A DNA stretch of 64,000 nt, from assembly GCF_003202035.1 (NCBI RefSeq), contig NZ_QJKC01000010.1:62001-126000 (forward strand). Direction: 5' to 3'. A model generated the notes under the pieces. It saw only the letters and a program-made list of their open reading frames with translations. It ran no database searches and was not told the origin of the DNA. Below, in pieces: positions 1 to 9,090 of the stretch (its first letter is position 1; each line of letters starts with the position of its first letter). Origin of the DNA: Aquitalea magnusonii (lineage in GTDB: Bacteria > Pseudomonadota > Gammaproteobacteria > Burkholderiales > Chromobacteriaceae). Made by a program: the position numbers and the translations under genes.

Positions 1-1
1 C

Positions 2-1603
2 CGGGTGGAAATCACCCTTCCTGCCGCCAATACGCCGGTGGATGTACGGCGCGACGGCAAAGACCTGGTACTCGACGTGATGAGTGCCAATCTGCCGCGC
101 ACCCTGGAGAAGCGCATGGATGTCAGCGACTTCGCCACCCCGGTGGACAAGGTGATCGCCAGCAATCAGGGGCGCAACAGCCGCATTCTGATCCAGCCAC
201 AAGGCGACTGGGAGTTCTCCTCCTACCAGACCGAACGCAAGCTGGTGGTGGAAGTACGCAAGGCCGTGGTGGAAAGCGCCAGCAAGAACGAACTGAACAG
301 CAAGCCGCAATACAAGGGCGACAAGCTGTCGCTCAATTTCCAGAACATCGAAGTGCGCACGGTCTTGCAGGTGATTGCCGAATTTACCGGGCTGAACATT
401 GTCACCAGCGACTCGGTCACCGGCAATATCACCCTGCGCCTGAAAGACGTGCCATGGGATCAGGCACTGGACCTGATCTTGCAGACCAAGGGACTGGACC
501 AGCGCCGCAACGGCAACATCATCAACATTGCCCCACGTGAAGAACTATTGGCGCGCGACAAACAGATACTGGAAGGCAAGCAGCAGCTGACGGCACTGGA
601 GCCGGTACGCTCGGAAACCTTTGTATTGCGTTATCGTTCGGCCGAGGACTTCAAGAAGATTCTGGACGGCAGCAGTACCACCAGCGGTACCAACAATACG
701 GCCAATAACGGACTGCTCTCTTCGCGTGGCAGTGCGCTGATCGATCCGAAAACCAATACGCTGATCATCAACGACACGCAAAGCGTGATCGACAAGATCC
801 GTGACCTGATAGTCAAGACCGATATCCCGGTCAAGCAGGTACTGATCGAAGCACGCATCGTCGAAGCCACCGATGACTGGAGCAAGAGCCTGGGGGTGAA
901 GCTCAATGTGGCCAGGGCAGGATCCGGCTTCAGCCTGGGCGGTAGCGTTGCCGACGCCATCACCAGCCACAATATCGGCACCGGTGCCACCACCGGCACC
1001 ATTCCGCTCAATTCCGGGGTCAACCTGGGCTTGTCCGGCACCTACAACTCCATCGGCGCAGTGTTTGGGGCCGGCTCACGTGCCGCCATCGGACTGGAAC
1101 TGGATGCAATGGAGAGCGGCGACAAGGGCAAGGTGCTGGCTAATCCGCGCATCATGACCGCCGACCGGGTGGAAGCCAGTATCGAACAGGGCACGGAAAT
1201 CCCCTACCAGGAGGCCAGCTCCAGCGGCGCCACCTCGGTTTCGTTCAAAAAGGCCAACCTTAGCCTGAAGGTGACCCCGCAGATCACCCCCGACAACCGC
1301 GTGCTGATGGAAATCCAGATCAACAAGGATACGGTCAACAGCACCCTTATCGTCAACAGTACCCCGGCCATCGACACCAAGGTAGTCAAGACGCAGGTGA
1401 TGGTAGAAAACGGTGGCACCGTGGTGATTGGCGGCATTTATCAGCAGACGCTGGACAACACCACCAACAAGGTTCCGCTGCTGGGTGACATCCCCTTCCT
1501 TGGTGCGCTGTTCCGCAGCAAGGTGGAGAAGAACAACCGCACGGAGCTGCTGGTTTTCATCACCCCGCGTGTGGTGGAAGACCTGAACCTGCAAAACCGC
1601 TGA
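2..1603 (+). CDS. pilQ: Type IV pilus secretin PilQ (5' end outside window)
   Basis: Outer-membrane secretin through which type IV pili are extruded. The gene is cut by the window edge: the frame is open from base 2, and the first possible start (GTG at 5) is inside a domain, so about 533 C-terminal residues are present. Visible in order: the end of an AMIN domain (to about residue 85), an STN/N0-like domain (about 105-175), an N-domain with LRYRSAEDFKKIL (about 205-280), and the secretin core (about 355-530) with the VENGGTVVIGGI and VPLLGDIPFLGALF signatures. It lies 66 bp before aroK, the usual end of a pilMNOPQ operon in this group. The rest of that operon would lie upstream. Confidence 0.95.
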   Translation, partial: RVEITLPAANTPVDVRRDGKDLVLDVMSANLPRTLEKRMDVSDFATPVDKVIASNQGRNSRILIQPQGDWEFSSYQTERKLVVEVRKAVVESASKNELNSKPQYKGDKLSLNFQNIEVRTVLQVIAEFTGLNIVTSDSVTGNITLRLKDVPWDQALDLILQTKGLDQRRNGNIINIAPREELLARDKQILEGKQQLTALEPVRSETFVLRYRSAEDFKKILDGSSTTSGTNNTANNGLLSSRGSALIDPKTNTLIINDTQSVIDKIRDLIVKTDIPVKQVLIEARIVEATDDWSKSLGVKLNVARAGSGFSLGGSVADAITSHNIGTGATTGTIPLNSGVNLGLSGTYNSIGAVFGAGSRAAIGLELDAMESGDKGKVLANPRIMTADRVEASIEQGTEIPYQEASSSGATSVSFKKANLSLKVTPQITPDNRVLMEIQINKDTVNSTLIVNSTPAIDTKVVKTQVMVENGGTVVIGGIYQQTLDNTTNKVPLLGDIPFLGALFRSKVEKNNRTELLVFITPRVVEDLNLQNR

Positions 1604-1669
1604 GAACGAACCCGGGCAAGCGATTTTGTCGTCGGCCCGCGCAGACAGACCCAGCCTGCATCAGCTACA

Positions 1670-2212
1670 ATGCCTGCCATGGAGAACATGGCAGGCAATT
1701 TTTTTCTTGTCGGGCTGATGGGCGCCGGCAAGACCACCGTTGGCAGAGCCCTGGCGCGCAAGACCGGCAAAACCTTCTACGACTCGGATCATGAAATCGA
1801 GGCGCGCACCGGTGTTCGCGTTGCCACCATATTCGATATCGAAGGCGAGCTGCGCTTTCGCGACCGGGAAAGCTCGGTCATTGCCGATCTGGTCAGAATG
1901 AACAATATCGTGCTGGCCACCGGTGGTGGTGCAGTACTGCGGCCGGAAAACCGCGCCGAACTGGCCCGTCACGGTGTGGTGATCTATTTGCGGGCATCCA
2001 TCGACGACCTGCTGGCCCGTACCATGCACGACAAGAACCGTCCCCTGCTGCAAATTGCCGATCCGCGCGCCAAGCTGCAAAGCCTGCTGGAGCAGCGCGA
2101 CCCGCTGTATCGCGAAGTGGCCGACATCGTGGTCGATACCTCGCAGCAAAACGTCAACCTGCTGGTCAGCCGCCTGCTCGATCAGCTGCATCACATCCCA
2201 GCCAAGACCTGA
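1670..2212 (+). CDS. aroK: Shikimate kinase
   Basis: Phosphorylates shikimate with ATP in the cytoplasmic chorismate pathway. The Walker A motif GLMGAGKTT lies near residue 15, followed by the shikimate-binding DSD and the glycine-rich ATGGGAV (about residue 83); the lid arginine region is KNRPLL. Length (about 180 aa) is normal. Three in-frame ATGs (1670, 1679, 1688) are possible; conserved homology starts at GNFFLVGL, so 1688 would suffice and the longest form is given. All lie in a terminator-like hairpin. aroB starts 3 bp after the stop, so the two are co-transcribed. Confidence 0.96.
   Translation: MPAMENMAGNFFLVGLMGAGKTTVGRALARKTGKTFYDSDHEIEARTGVRVATIFDIEGELRFRDRESSVIADLVRMNNIVLATGGGAVLRPENRAELARHGVVIYLRASIDDLLARTMHDKNRPLLQIADPRAKLQSLLEQRDPLYREVADIVVDTSQQNVNLLVSRLLDQLHHIPAKT
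1671..1705 (+). terminator. Terminator-like hairpin overlapping the aroK start
   Basis: Arms TGCCTGCCATG (1671-1681) and CATGGCAGGCA (1687-1697) are perfectly complementary around a 5-nt loop and are followed by A and seven T (1699-1705). This is a textbook intrinsic terminator shape. It covers all three candidate aroK start codons (1670, 1679, 1688). It could end pilQ transcripts, act as an attenuator, or hide the aroK initiation region. The structure is visible; the function is inferred. Confidence 0.65.
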
Positions 2213-2215
2213 CCC

Positions 2216-3319
2216 ATGATCACGCTCGACCTGACCTTGCCGGACACCCGCTACCCCATTCACATTGGCCACGGACTGCTCGATCAGGTCGAACTGATCC
2301 TGCCCCACCTGCCCATCCCGCAGGTGGCCATCATCACCAATGAGGTCGTCGCCCCGCTCTATCTGCAGCGTCTCACCCAGCAGCTGGAACAGCATGGCGT
2401 CCGCACCATTCCGGTGGTGCTGCCGGATGGAGAAGAGCACAAGAACTGGCAAACGCTGAACCTGATCTTCGACGCACTGCTGGCTGCCAATGCCGAGCGC
2501 AAGACCACGCTGATTGCCCTGGGTGGCGGCGTGATCGGCGACATGACCGGCTTTGCCGCTGCCTGCTATCAGCGCGGTGCCCCCTTCATCCAGATTCCCA
2601 CCACCTTGCTGGCGCAGGTGGACTCCTCGGTGGGAGGCAAGACCGCCATCAACCACCCGCTGGGCAAAAACATGATTGGTGCCTTCTACCAGCCCAGACT
2701 GGTGCTGGCCGACATGGACCTGCTCGCCACCCTGCCGGAACGCGAACTGTCCGCCGGCATTGCCGAAATCATCAAATACGGCTTGCTGGGTGATATCGAC
2801 TTCCTTGGCTGGCTGGAAGCCAATATGGACCAACTGCGTGCACGCGACCCGGCTGCCCTGCAATACGCCGTACGCCGTTCCTGCGAAATGAAAGCCGAGA
2901 TTGTCGGCCAGGATGAAAAGGAACAGGGCGTACGTGCCCTGCTCAACCTGGGCCACACCTTCGGCCATGCCATTGAAGCCGGCCTGGGCTATGGCCAATG
3001 GCTGCATGGCGAAGCAGTAGGCGCCGGCATGGTGCTGGCTGCCGCCGCCTCGCAAGCCCTGGGCTGGCTGACAGAGGAGGACGTGGCCCGCGTGCAGGCC
3101 TTGATTGCGGCAGCCGGCCTGCCAGTACGCAGCCCGGACTTTGGCGCAGCAGAGTGGCTGCGCCACATGGGTCACGATAAAAAGGTCGAAAGCGGCGTCA
3201 TCCGTTTTGTGCTGCTCAAGAAACTGGGGCAGGCCGTCATCCAGCCCGGACTGCCGCCCCCCCTGCTGGAGTCGCTGTTCCACAGCCAGCATATCGACCC
3301 GACACTGGCACTGCAGTAA
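2216..3319 (+). CDS. aroB: 3-dehydroquinate synthase
   Basis: Converts DAHP to 3-dehydroquinate, the second step of the shikimate pathway, using NAD and a divalent metal. Diagnostic stretches are the NAD-binding [11 protein letters not shown] (about residue 103), the substrate-binding [11 protein letters not shown] (about 140), KYGLLGD, and the metal-ligand region [13 protein letters not shown] with HGEAV (about 245-270). At 367 aa it is full length. It follows aroK by 3 bp, the aroKB pairing common in proteobacteria. Confidence 0.97.
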   Translation: MITLDLTLPDTRYPIHIGHGLLDQVELILPHLPIPQVAIITNEVVAPLYLQRLTQQLEQHGVRTIPVVLPDGEEHKNWQTLNLIFDALLAANAERKTTLIALGGGVIGDMTGFAAACYQRGAPFIQIPTTLLAQVDSSVGGKTAINHPLGKNMIGAFYQPRLVLADMDLLATLPERELSAGIAEIIKYGLLGDIDFLGWLEANMDQLRARDPAALQYAVRRSCEMKAEIVGQDEKEQGVRALLNLGHTFGHAIEAGLGYGQWLHGEAVGAGMVLAAAASQALGWLTEEDVARVQALIAAAGLPVRSPDFGAAEWLRHMGHDKKVESGVIRFVLLKKLGQAVIQPGLPPPLLESLFHSQHIDPTLALQ

Positions 3320-3448
3320 GCCACGCCCGCCCGGAACAGATAAAACCTTTACGCCATTAAGGAGTTCTACGGATTGCGGTGAGGTGCGGCTACCCGAATA
3401 ATCGACTGCATAATTCAAGCAGAGAGAGAATCTCGGAGGGAAGCCCAG

Positions 3449-3832
3449 GTGGATGCCATTACCGCATTGACGGCCAGTTTCGGCCTGATGAGCACTTACT
3501 ACCTTGCCCGTCAGCTGTGGCGCAAGGCGACATATAAAAAACCGCGCGCCCGTGGCATCGACCCAGTGGGCGAAGCCGAGGTTTTCCTGGCTTATGGCCG
3601 TAGCGCTGATGCGGTGCGGGTCCTCAAGGACGCCATGAAGGACGAGCCGCACAATCTGTCGATCAAGGTCACGCTGCTGCGAGCCTATTCCTCCGAAGGC
3701 AATGGCAAAGCCTACTGCCGCCTTGCGCGGGACATCCAGGCCCAGGTGAAAGATCAGCCGGTATGGCGCACCATCCAGGAGGCGGGCCGCCAGCTGGCTC
3801 CGCAGGACCCCCTGTTTGCGGCCAAGGCCTGA
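3449..3832 (+). CDS. Small FimV C-terminal-like protein with one membrane segment
   Basis: A 127-residue protein with a GTG start preceded by GGAGGG at 3436-3441. Residues 3-23 form one hydrophobic segment. A basic linker (residues 25-35) follows, then a helical TPR-like repeat beginning DPVGEAEVFLAYGRSADAV. This block resembles the conserved C-terminal domain of the pilus-related peptidoglycan-binding protein FimV. There is no LysM domain, so it is a stand-alone C-terminal module rather than FimV. Its place behind pilQ-aroK-aroB suggests a role in pilus or polar assembly; that is inference. Confidence 0.8.
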   Translation: MDAITALTASFGLMSTYYLARQLWRKATYKKPRARGIDPVGEAEVFLAYGRSADAVRVLKDAMKDEPHNLSIKVTLLRAYSSEGNGKAYCRLARDIQAQVKDQPVWRTIQEAGRQLAPQDPLFAAKA

Positions 3833-3854
3833 TACGCGCGCTGCCAGCATCATG

Positions 3855-3884
3855 AAAACAGGCTGCCTCACGGCAGCCTGTTTT
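3855..3884. terminator. Bidirectional terminator between FimV-like gene and msbA
   Basis: A 13-bp perfect stem (AAAACAGGCTGCC with GGCAGCCTGTTTT) around a TCAC loop, with T-runs on both strands. It sits between the convergent ends of the FimV-like gene (3832) and msbA (3907). Confidence 0.9.
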
Positions 3885-3906
3885 GTTTACCTGGCCACTC
3901 ACATCA

Positions 3907-5658
3907 TCAGACGGCCCCGGCCTCGGGCTCCCGGAACTGCAGACTGTGCAAGCGGGCATACAGCCCATCCTGCAACATCAATTGCTGATGACTCCCCTGT
4001 TCCGCCACCCGCCCCTGATGCATCACGATGATGCGATCGGCGTTTTCGATAGTGGACAGGCGATGGGCGATGACGATGGTGGTGCGATTCTTCATCAGGT
4101 TCTCCAACGCCGCCTGCACCAGCCGCTCCGACTGGGTATCCAGCGCCGAAGTCGCTTCATCCAGAATCAGCAAGGGGGCATTCTTCAGCAGGGCACGGGC
4201 AATGGCCAGACGTTGACGCTGACCGCCAGACAATCGCACCCCGTTTTCACCAATCTGCGTGTCCAGCCCTTCCGGCATGGCTTCAATAAATTCCAGTGCA
4301 TTCGCCGCACGCGCCGCTTCGATGATCTGCTCACGGCTGATATTGTCGCGTGCGCCATAGGCGATGTTTGCTGCCACGGTATCGTTGAACAGCACCACAT
4401 CCTGGCTCACCATGGCGATGTGATGGCGCAGATCAGCCAGGACGATGTCGTCCAGCGCAATGCCATCCAGGGTGATCTGCCCCGACAAGGGCTCATAAAA
4501 ACGCGGAATCAGGCTGACCAGCGTGGTTTTGCCGCTACCGGAAGAGCCTACCAGCGCCACGGTTTCACCCGAGTTCACCTCCAGGCTGACCTGCTGCAAC
4601 ACATCGCGTTCGGCATTCGGATAGCGGAAGGACACCTTGTCAAAACGCAGGCGCCCCTGAGTTTGCGGTAGACGGCGGGTGCCATGATCCGGCTCGCCCG
4701 GTTCGTCCAGGAAAGTGAACACACTTTGCGCCGCCGCCAGGCCGCGCTGCATGGCCTGGGAAATGCCGGTAATCCGCTTCACCGGTGCGAACAGCAGCAT
4801 CATGGCGGTAAGGAAGGACATGAAGTCACCCGCAGTGAACGAACCATGCTGGGCGCGCAAGGCGGCAAAATACAAAATGGCGGCCAGCGCACAGGCGATC
4901 ATCAGCTGCGTCACCCCGGTATTGGCCGAACTGGCGGCGCTCTGCTTCACCCCGTTACGACGGATGGCCTGCGCCGCCTCGTTAAAGCGGCTTTCTTCGT
5001 ATTCTTCGCCACCATAAACCTTGATCACTTTCTGACAATCCACGCCCTCGCCCAGAATCTGGGTCAGGTCTGCCATGTGCTGCTGATTCTCCAGCGCCAG
5101 GCCGCGCAGGCGTTTGGCCACCATGCGCATGCACACGGTCACCACCGGCATCACCACCAGGCAGATGATGGTCAGCTGCCAGTCGATATACAGCAGCCAG
5201 GCCAGCAGGCTGACCGCAGTCACCCCGTCTTTTACCGTGACGGTGATGACATTGAAGCCCGCCTCGGTCACCTGGTTGACGTCAAAGGAAATACGCGACA
5301 CCAGACGGCCGGACTGATTGTCGGCGTAATACGGCACCGGCAGACGCAGCATCTTGGCAAACATTTGCTGGCGCAGGGTTTGCACCAGATGCCCGGCCAG
5401 CCAGCTGGAGGTGTATTCGTTGATGAAACTGGTGATGCCGCGCACCAGGAATACCCCGACGATGGCCATCGGCACCCAGACAATGGCCTTCGGGTCCTTG
5501 TTGACAAAGCCACCGTCAATCAACGGTTTCATCAGGCGGGCAAACGCCGGCTCGGTCAGGGCGGCAATGGTCATGGAGACCAAGGACAGGGCGAAAACCT
5601 TCCAGTACTGGGCCAGATAACCCAGCAGGCGGCGGTAGATGGGCCAGCTATGTTTCAA
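3907..5658 (-). CDS. msbA: Lipid A flippase MsbA (ABC exporter)
   Basis: An ABC half-transporter (583 aa) that flips core-lipid A across the inner membrane as a homodimer. The N-terminal half (about residues 1-310) holds six hydrophobic helices. The ATPase domain has Walker A GSSGSGKTT (about 375), ABC signature LSGGQRQRLAIARAL (about 475), Walker B LLILDEATSALD and the H-loop IVIAHRLST. It is the last gene of a minus-strand run of four glycosyltransferases, which supports an LPS substrate over a drug substrate. The start ATG is 18 bp from the preceding gene. Confidence 0.95.
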   Translation of the reverse strand: MKHSWPIYRRLLGYLAQYWKVFALSLVSMTIAALTEPAFARLMKPLIDGGFVNKDPKAIVWVPMAIVGVFLVRGITSFINEYTSSWLAGHLVQTLRQQMFAKMLRLPVPYYADNQSGRLVSRISFDVNQVTEAGFNVITVTVKDGVTAVSLLAWLLYIDWQLTIICLVVMPVVTVCMRMVAKRLRGLALENQQHMADLTQILGEGVDCQKVIKVYGGEEYEESRFNEAAQAIRRNGVKQSAASSANTGVTQLMIACALAAILYFAALRAQHGSFTAGDFMSFLTAMMLLFAPVKRITGISQAMQRGLAAAQSVFTFLDEPGEPDHGTRRLPQTQGRLRFDKVSFRYPNAERDVLQQVSLEVNSGETVALVGSSGSGKTTLVSLIPRFYEPLSGQITLDGIALDDIVLADLRHHIAMVSQDVVLFNDTVAANIAYGARDNISREQIIEAARAANALEFIEAMPEGLDTQIGENGVRLSGGQRQRLAIARALLKNAPLLILDEATSALDTQSERLVQAALENLMKNRTTIVIAHRLSTIENADRIIVMHQGRVAEQGSHQQLMLQDGLYARLHSLQFREPEAGAV

Positions 5659-5676
5659 GTTGATAGTCCAATCGGT

Positions 5677-6786
5677 TCAATGTGATACGGCCAGCAGGCC
5701 GGAAAGCCCGCTCAAGGCCATGATCTGCTGCAGATTGCTGTCCGGCGCAAAGCGTTGCCGGACATCAAGCGCACCGGCCGCCGCCATGGCACGCTGCTGC
5801 GGCATGGTATCCAGCGCACTGGCAATCGCGTCGGCCCAGGCCTGGGCGTTACCGGCCTCCACCAGGGTGCCGGTCTGGCCATGTGTTACTGTTTCCGGAA
5901 TGCCGCCGGTATGGCTGGCCAGTACCGGGCAATGCAAGGCCAGCGCTTCGATCTGCGACATGCCCAGCGGCTCGTAAGTGGATGGCATCAGCAGCAGGTC
6001 GGCCCGCCGATACAGCGGTGCCACCGGAGAAACCACACCAGCCAGCAGCACACGTTGCTGCAAGCCCAGGCGCTGGATTTCGGCTTCGATATCTGCTCTG
6101 GCCACCCCATCACCGGCCACCAGATAGCGCCAGTTTGGATGGCTGTCACGCAAAATGGCCATTGCTTGCAGGATGGTCAGATGCCCCTTTTCGCCACGCA
6201 GCATGGCAGCATGCAGCAGCACCGGGCGGTCATCTGCCGCCAGCCAGCTGGCGATATGAGGCGGCACCACCTGATCAACGGCGGCATCCAGCCCGACAAA
6301 GTCTATCCCCGGATACACTACGTGGATGCGCTCGGGCCGGATGGCCGGATTTTGCAGCAAGGCATCGCGCAGGTAATGACTGGGCACCATGGTGGCATCC
6401 ACCAGCCGGTTATACGACCATGCAGACGGCTTGCCCGGCTGATAGGTACGCGAACGCAGCAAGAACGGGCGGCGCCATACCAGGCGCGCGGCGATGGCCA
6501 GATTATTGCTGTCATGACCGCTGTGGCAAATGGCCAGGCGTGGCTGATGCTGGCTGATCCAGCGTCGCAAAATGGCAATGGACGGCAGGTGCAGGCTGTT
6601 ACGGAAACGCACTGGCAACACCGACAGCCCTTGTTGCAAGGCCACCTGCTCCACCCGGCTACCAGGACGGCAGGCCAGCATGGTGCGCAGGCCGTGCGTC
6701 TGCATCTGGCGCATTTGCTGCATCAGTTGCAGCTCCTGGCCACCCACATTGTCGGATGACTCGGTAAACAACACCCAGTCAGTCAT
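5677..6786 (-). CDS. Glycosyltransferase family 4, probable LPS core
   Basis: A 369-residue GT-B enzyme. The N-terminal acceptor half begins WVLFTESSDNVGGQELQ. The C-terminal nucleotide-sugar half has LLHAAMLRGEKGH (about 210) and the GT4 signature MPSTYEPLGMSQIEALA with an EX7E pattern (about 285-300), then GGIPETV. No signal peptide or membrane helix is seen, as for a cytoplasmic or peripheral transferase. Its first 8 bp overlap the end of the upstream GT9 gene, so translation is probably coupled. Neither sugar nor acceptor can be read from sequence; the msbA and heptosyltransferase neighbours suggest LPS core. Confidence 0.88.
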   Translation of the reverse strand: MTDWVLFTESSDNVGGQELQLMQQMRQMQTHGLRTMLACRPGSRVEQVALQQGLSVLPVRFRNSLHLPSIAILRRWISQHQPRLAICHSGHDSNNLAIAARLVWRRPFLLRSRTYQPGKPSAWSYNRLVDATMVPSHYLRDALLQNPAIRPERIHVVYPGIDFVGLDAAVDQVVPPHIASWLAADDRPVLLHAAMLRGEKGHLTILQAMAILRDSHPNWRYLVAGDGVARADIEAEIQRLGLQQRVLLAGVVSPVAPLYRRADLLLMPSTYEPLGMSQIEALALHCPVLASHTGGIPETVTHGQTGTLVEAGNAQAWADAIASALDTMPQQRAMAAAGALDVRQRFAPDSNLQQIMALSGLSGLLAVSH

Positions 6787-7951
6787 GATCTATTCCTTCC
6801 GCAGCGCCGGCCGTCTGGCTGATCTGCAGCAACTGTTGCAGGGTTTGCCATGCGGCAGTCGCACTGATGGCTTCCATGCACAGGGCACGGCGGCATGCAT
6901 TGGCACCATTACCAAAACGGCGGAAACAGCGCAAAGCCCAGTCCACGTCGCGATGGTGCACACTGCGCTGGTTACGGCAGGGGAAGATGGCAGGCCCTAC
7001 CCCCAGGCAGTGATAGTGCGCAAAGAAACGGCTGGTACCAAACAACACCTCGCTGCCCGGGCCAAACAGCATCAGCAATGGCGTGCCGGCTACCTTGGCC
7101 AGATGCGCCACCCCGGTATCAGGGCAAACACAGGCACGCGCGCCAGCCAGCAGCTGGCGTAACTGCAACAGGCTCAGACAACCAGCCATGCGTACATCAC
7201 AGGCCGGCGGGTCGATTTCACGCAGCAGGGCATCCTCGCCCGGCCCGCAAGACCATACCACCGACAGCTGGGCCGCACGAATGGCATCTGCCAGAGCCTG
7301 CCAGTGTGCCGCAGGCCAGAAGCGGGTAGCCGAGCTGGCCCCCACATGCAGCACGATGTAGTTATCCGGCAAGTCGGGCAGGCTCTGCGGCGGCATGGGC
7401 CAGTCTTCCACGCGGTAGGGACGAGGCTCCGGCCCCTCTATCAAACACGCAGCAGTATCAGTCCACGCTTCAGGCTCTTGCGCATAGGGTACTGCCTCAT
7501 CCAGCAGCCAGTTCTTGTGGGCGGGTTGTTCACCGGCGAAACCGACAATCCAGCGCGCCCCGATGGCACGGGCCAGATAACTCAGCCGGTTTTCGCCCAT
7601 CAGCAACACCAGGTCAAAGCGCGGCATGGCAAACAATTGGCATATCGAGGCAAAGTTGCGAATATGCCAGCCAAAGGCCCGCACACCATAAGGTTGACCT
7701 GCATACAATGCGACCTGACCGGGTGGGCAGGCCATGACAATATCGGCCAGCGGATATTGTTCGCGCGCCTTCGCCAGCAAGCTGGTCGCCATCAAGGCAT
7801 CACCCAGCAGGAACTGGTGCAATATCAATACGCGTTGTAGCTGCTCAGGCCTTGGCTTGTGGCGCAACCATTGTCCGGGCAGACGGAGAAGTACACTGCC
7901 GAGTATCAACAAGCGGCTTAGTAAACTTTGGCTTTTAATCCTTTTTGGCAT
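6779..7951 (-). CDS. Glycosyltransferase family 9 (heptosyltransferase-like)
   Basis: A 390-residue protein of the ADP-heptose:LPS heptosyltransferase family. RVLILHQFLLGDALMATSLL (about 40-60) matches the N-terminal signature of the family. YIVLHVGASSATRFWP and CPDTGVAHLAKVAGTP with LFGP (about 200-310) match the donor-binding half. The extra N-terminal basic-hydrophobic segment (about 38 residues) and a cysteine-rich tail (CRNQRSVHHRDVDWALRCF) are not typical of WaaC or WaaF. It could be a divergent WaaQ/RfaF-like enzyme. It overlaps the next gene by 8 bp within one LPS operon. Confidence 0.87.
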   Translation of the reverse strand: MPKRIKSQSLLSRLLILGSVLLRLPGQWLRHKPRPEQLQRVLILHQFLLGDALMATSLLAKAREQYPLADIVMACPPGQVALYAGQPYGVRAFGWHIRNFASICQLFAMPRFDLVLLMGENRLSYLARAIGARWIVGFAGEQPAHKNWLLDEAVPYAQEPEAWTDTAACLIEGPEPRPYRVEDWPMPPQSLPDLPDNYIVLHVGASSATRFWPAAHWQALADAIRAAQLSVVWSCGPGEDALLREIDPPACDVRMAGCLSLLQLRQLLAGARACVCPDTGVAHLAKVAGTPLLMLFGPGSEVLFGTSRFFAHYHCLGVGPAIFPCRNQRSVHHRDVDWALRCFRRFGNGANACRRALCMEAISATAAWQTLQQLLQISQTAGAAEGIDHD

Positions 7952-7959
7952 GATATGAA

Positions 7960-9090
7960 TTACGATTTGTTCAACTCATGAAAAAGCGCAATCATTTCCA
8001 TCACCATTTTCTCTTCCGTAAACTTCAAAACCGACTCCCTAACTTCGATACTTAGATCATACCAATGATCTTTTATATCAAGCCATCTTTTCACATTCAC
8101 CACCCATTGCTCATGATCTGTAACACTGGCAATCCAACCGGTCTTATTTTCCTGCACCAGCTCTGCCCCACCACAACGGTTACTTACAAAAACAGGGAGT
8201 CCGCAAGCCATAGCTTCCGCAATAACCAATCCGAATGGCTCATAAACAGATGGTAAAATGAAAGCATCACTCATCCCATAGTAATCGATGACATTTGATT
8301 TAGATCCAACAAAATAAACTCTTGCATCAACCCCAAATTTGATAGCAACTTTTCTATACCAGTTAATTTTTTTATCGCTTCCAACAACAATCAATCTAAC
8401 ATCCGGAAATTGAGCAATAAGTTCAATTGCTTGATAAAGACCTTTCCTATTAAATCCAGAACCAACAAAAACCATAACAGGAACATCAGCTGCTATATTT
8501 AATTCCGCCCGCATCCTTTCTCTATTTCTGCGAGCATCACGAGGGTTAAAGCGCTGCGTATCGATACCATTATAAATAACATGGCATTTTTCAGAAGGAA
8601 GACCAATAAAGTCAATCACATCGCGCCTAACCATTTCAGATATACAAATCACACCTCGAAAGTCTGGATGACTGTACATCCTTCTCTCAACTTGCCGCAT
8701 ATACAGATGGAACGGATTTAAAAAAACAGCTACCCGCGCCTTGAAACCATATTTCTTTTTTCTTGTATCTAGCCATGCAGCGTGAACACCATCGTCTGCA
8801 CGGTATACATTACATCCTGGTATTCGCTCATGTGAGAGAACTAAATCTGCCCTCATCCGTTGCCACGCTCGTCGTGCAGCGCGGGCAAAGCTCCAGTCAC
8901 GCCAGATGCTGCCCAAGTAGAAGGGATTGACGCGACACACGGTCACGCCATCCAGTTGTTCCCAATTGCGGTTGATCAGCACCGGCTCCAGTTCATCTTG
9001 TAGTTTAAGCTGGCCCAAGATGGCGCTGACAATCCGTTCGGCACCACCGGCCGGATTATATTTCTGCCTCACAATCGCCAGACGGCTCAT
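7960..9090 (-). CDS. Glycosyltransferase family 4 with a composition break inside the gene
   Basis: A 376-residue GT4 enzyme starting MSRLAIVRQKYNPAGGAER. The C-terminal half has the donor-site features FVGSGFNRKGL (about 205) and PSVYEPFGLVIAEAMACGLP (EX7E). The start is set by a 4-bp ATGA overlap with the upstream gene. The first 70 or so codons (8881-9090) have the high GC of the region. From about 8880 to the stop, GC falls to about 40 percent with AT-rich codons, unlike every neighbour. This suggests replacement of the 3' part by recombination with a foreign allele. The sugar specificity is unknown. Confidence 0.88.
   Translation of the reverse strand: MSRLAIVRQKYNPAGGAERIVSAILGQLKLQDELEPVLINRNWEQLDGVTVCRVNPFYLGSIWRDWSFARAARRAWQRMRADLVLSHERIPGCNVYRADDGVHAAWLDTRKKKYGFKARVAVFLNPFHLYMRQVERRMYSHPDFRGVICISEMVRRDVIDFIGLPSEKCHVIYNGIDTQRFNPRDARRNRERMRAELNIAADVPVMVFVGSGFNRKGLYQAIELIAQFPDVRLIVVGSDKKINWYRKVAIKFGVDARVYFVGSKSNVIDYYGMSDAFILPSVYEPFGLVIAEAMACGLPVFVSNRCGGAELVQENKTGWIASVTDHEQWVVNVKRWLDIKDHWYDLSIEVRESVLKFTEEKMVMEMIALFHELNKS

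Noticed and set aside
1661-3871. Open frame of 736 codons antisense to aroK and aroB
   Set aside because: Same codon-bias artefact; it spans two well-defined genes and an intergenic gap.
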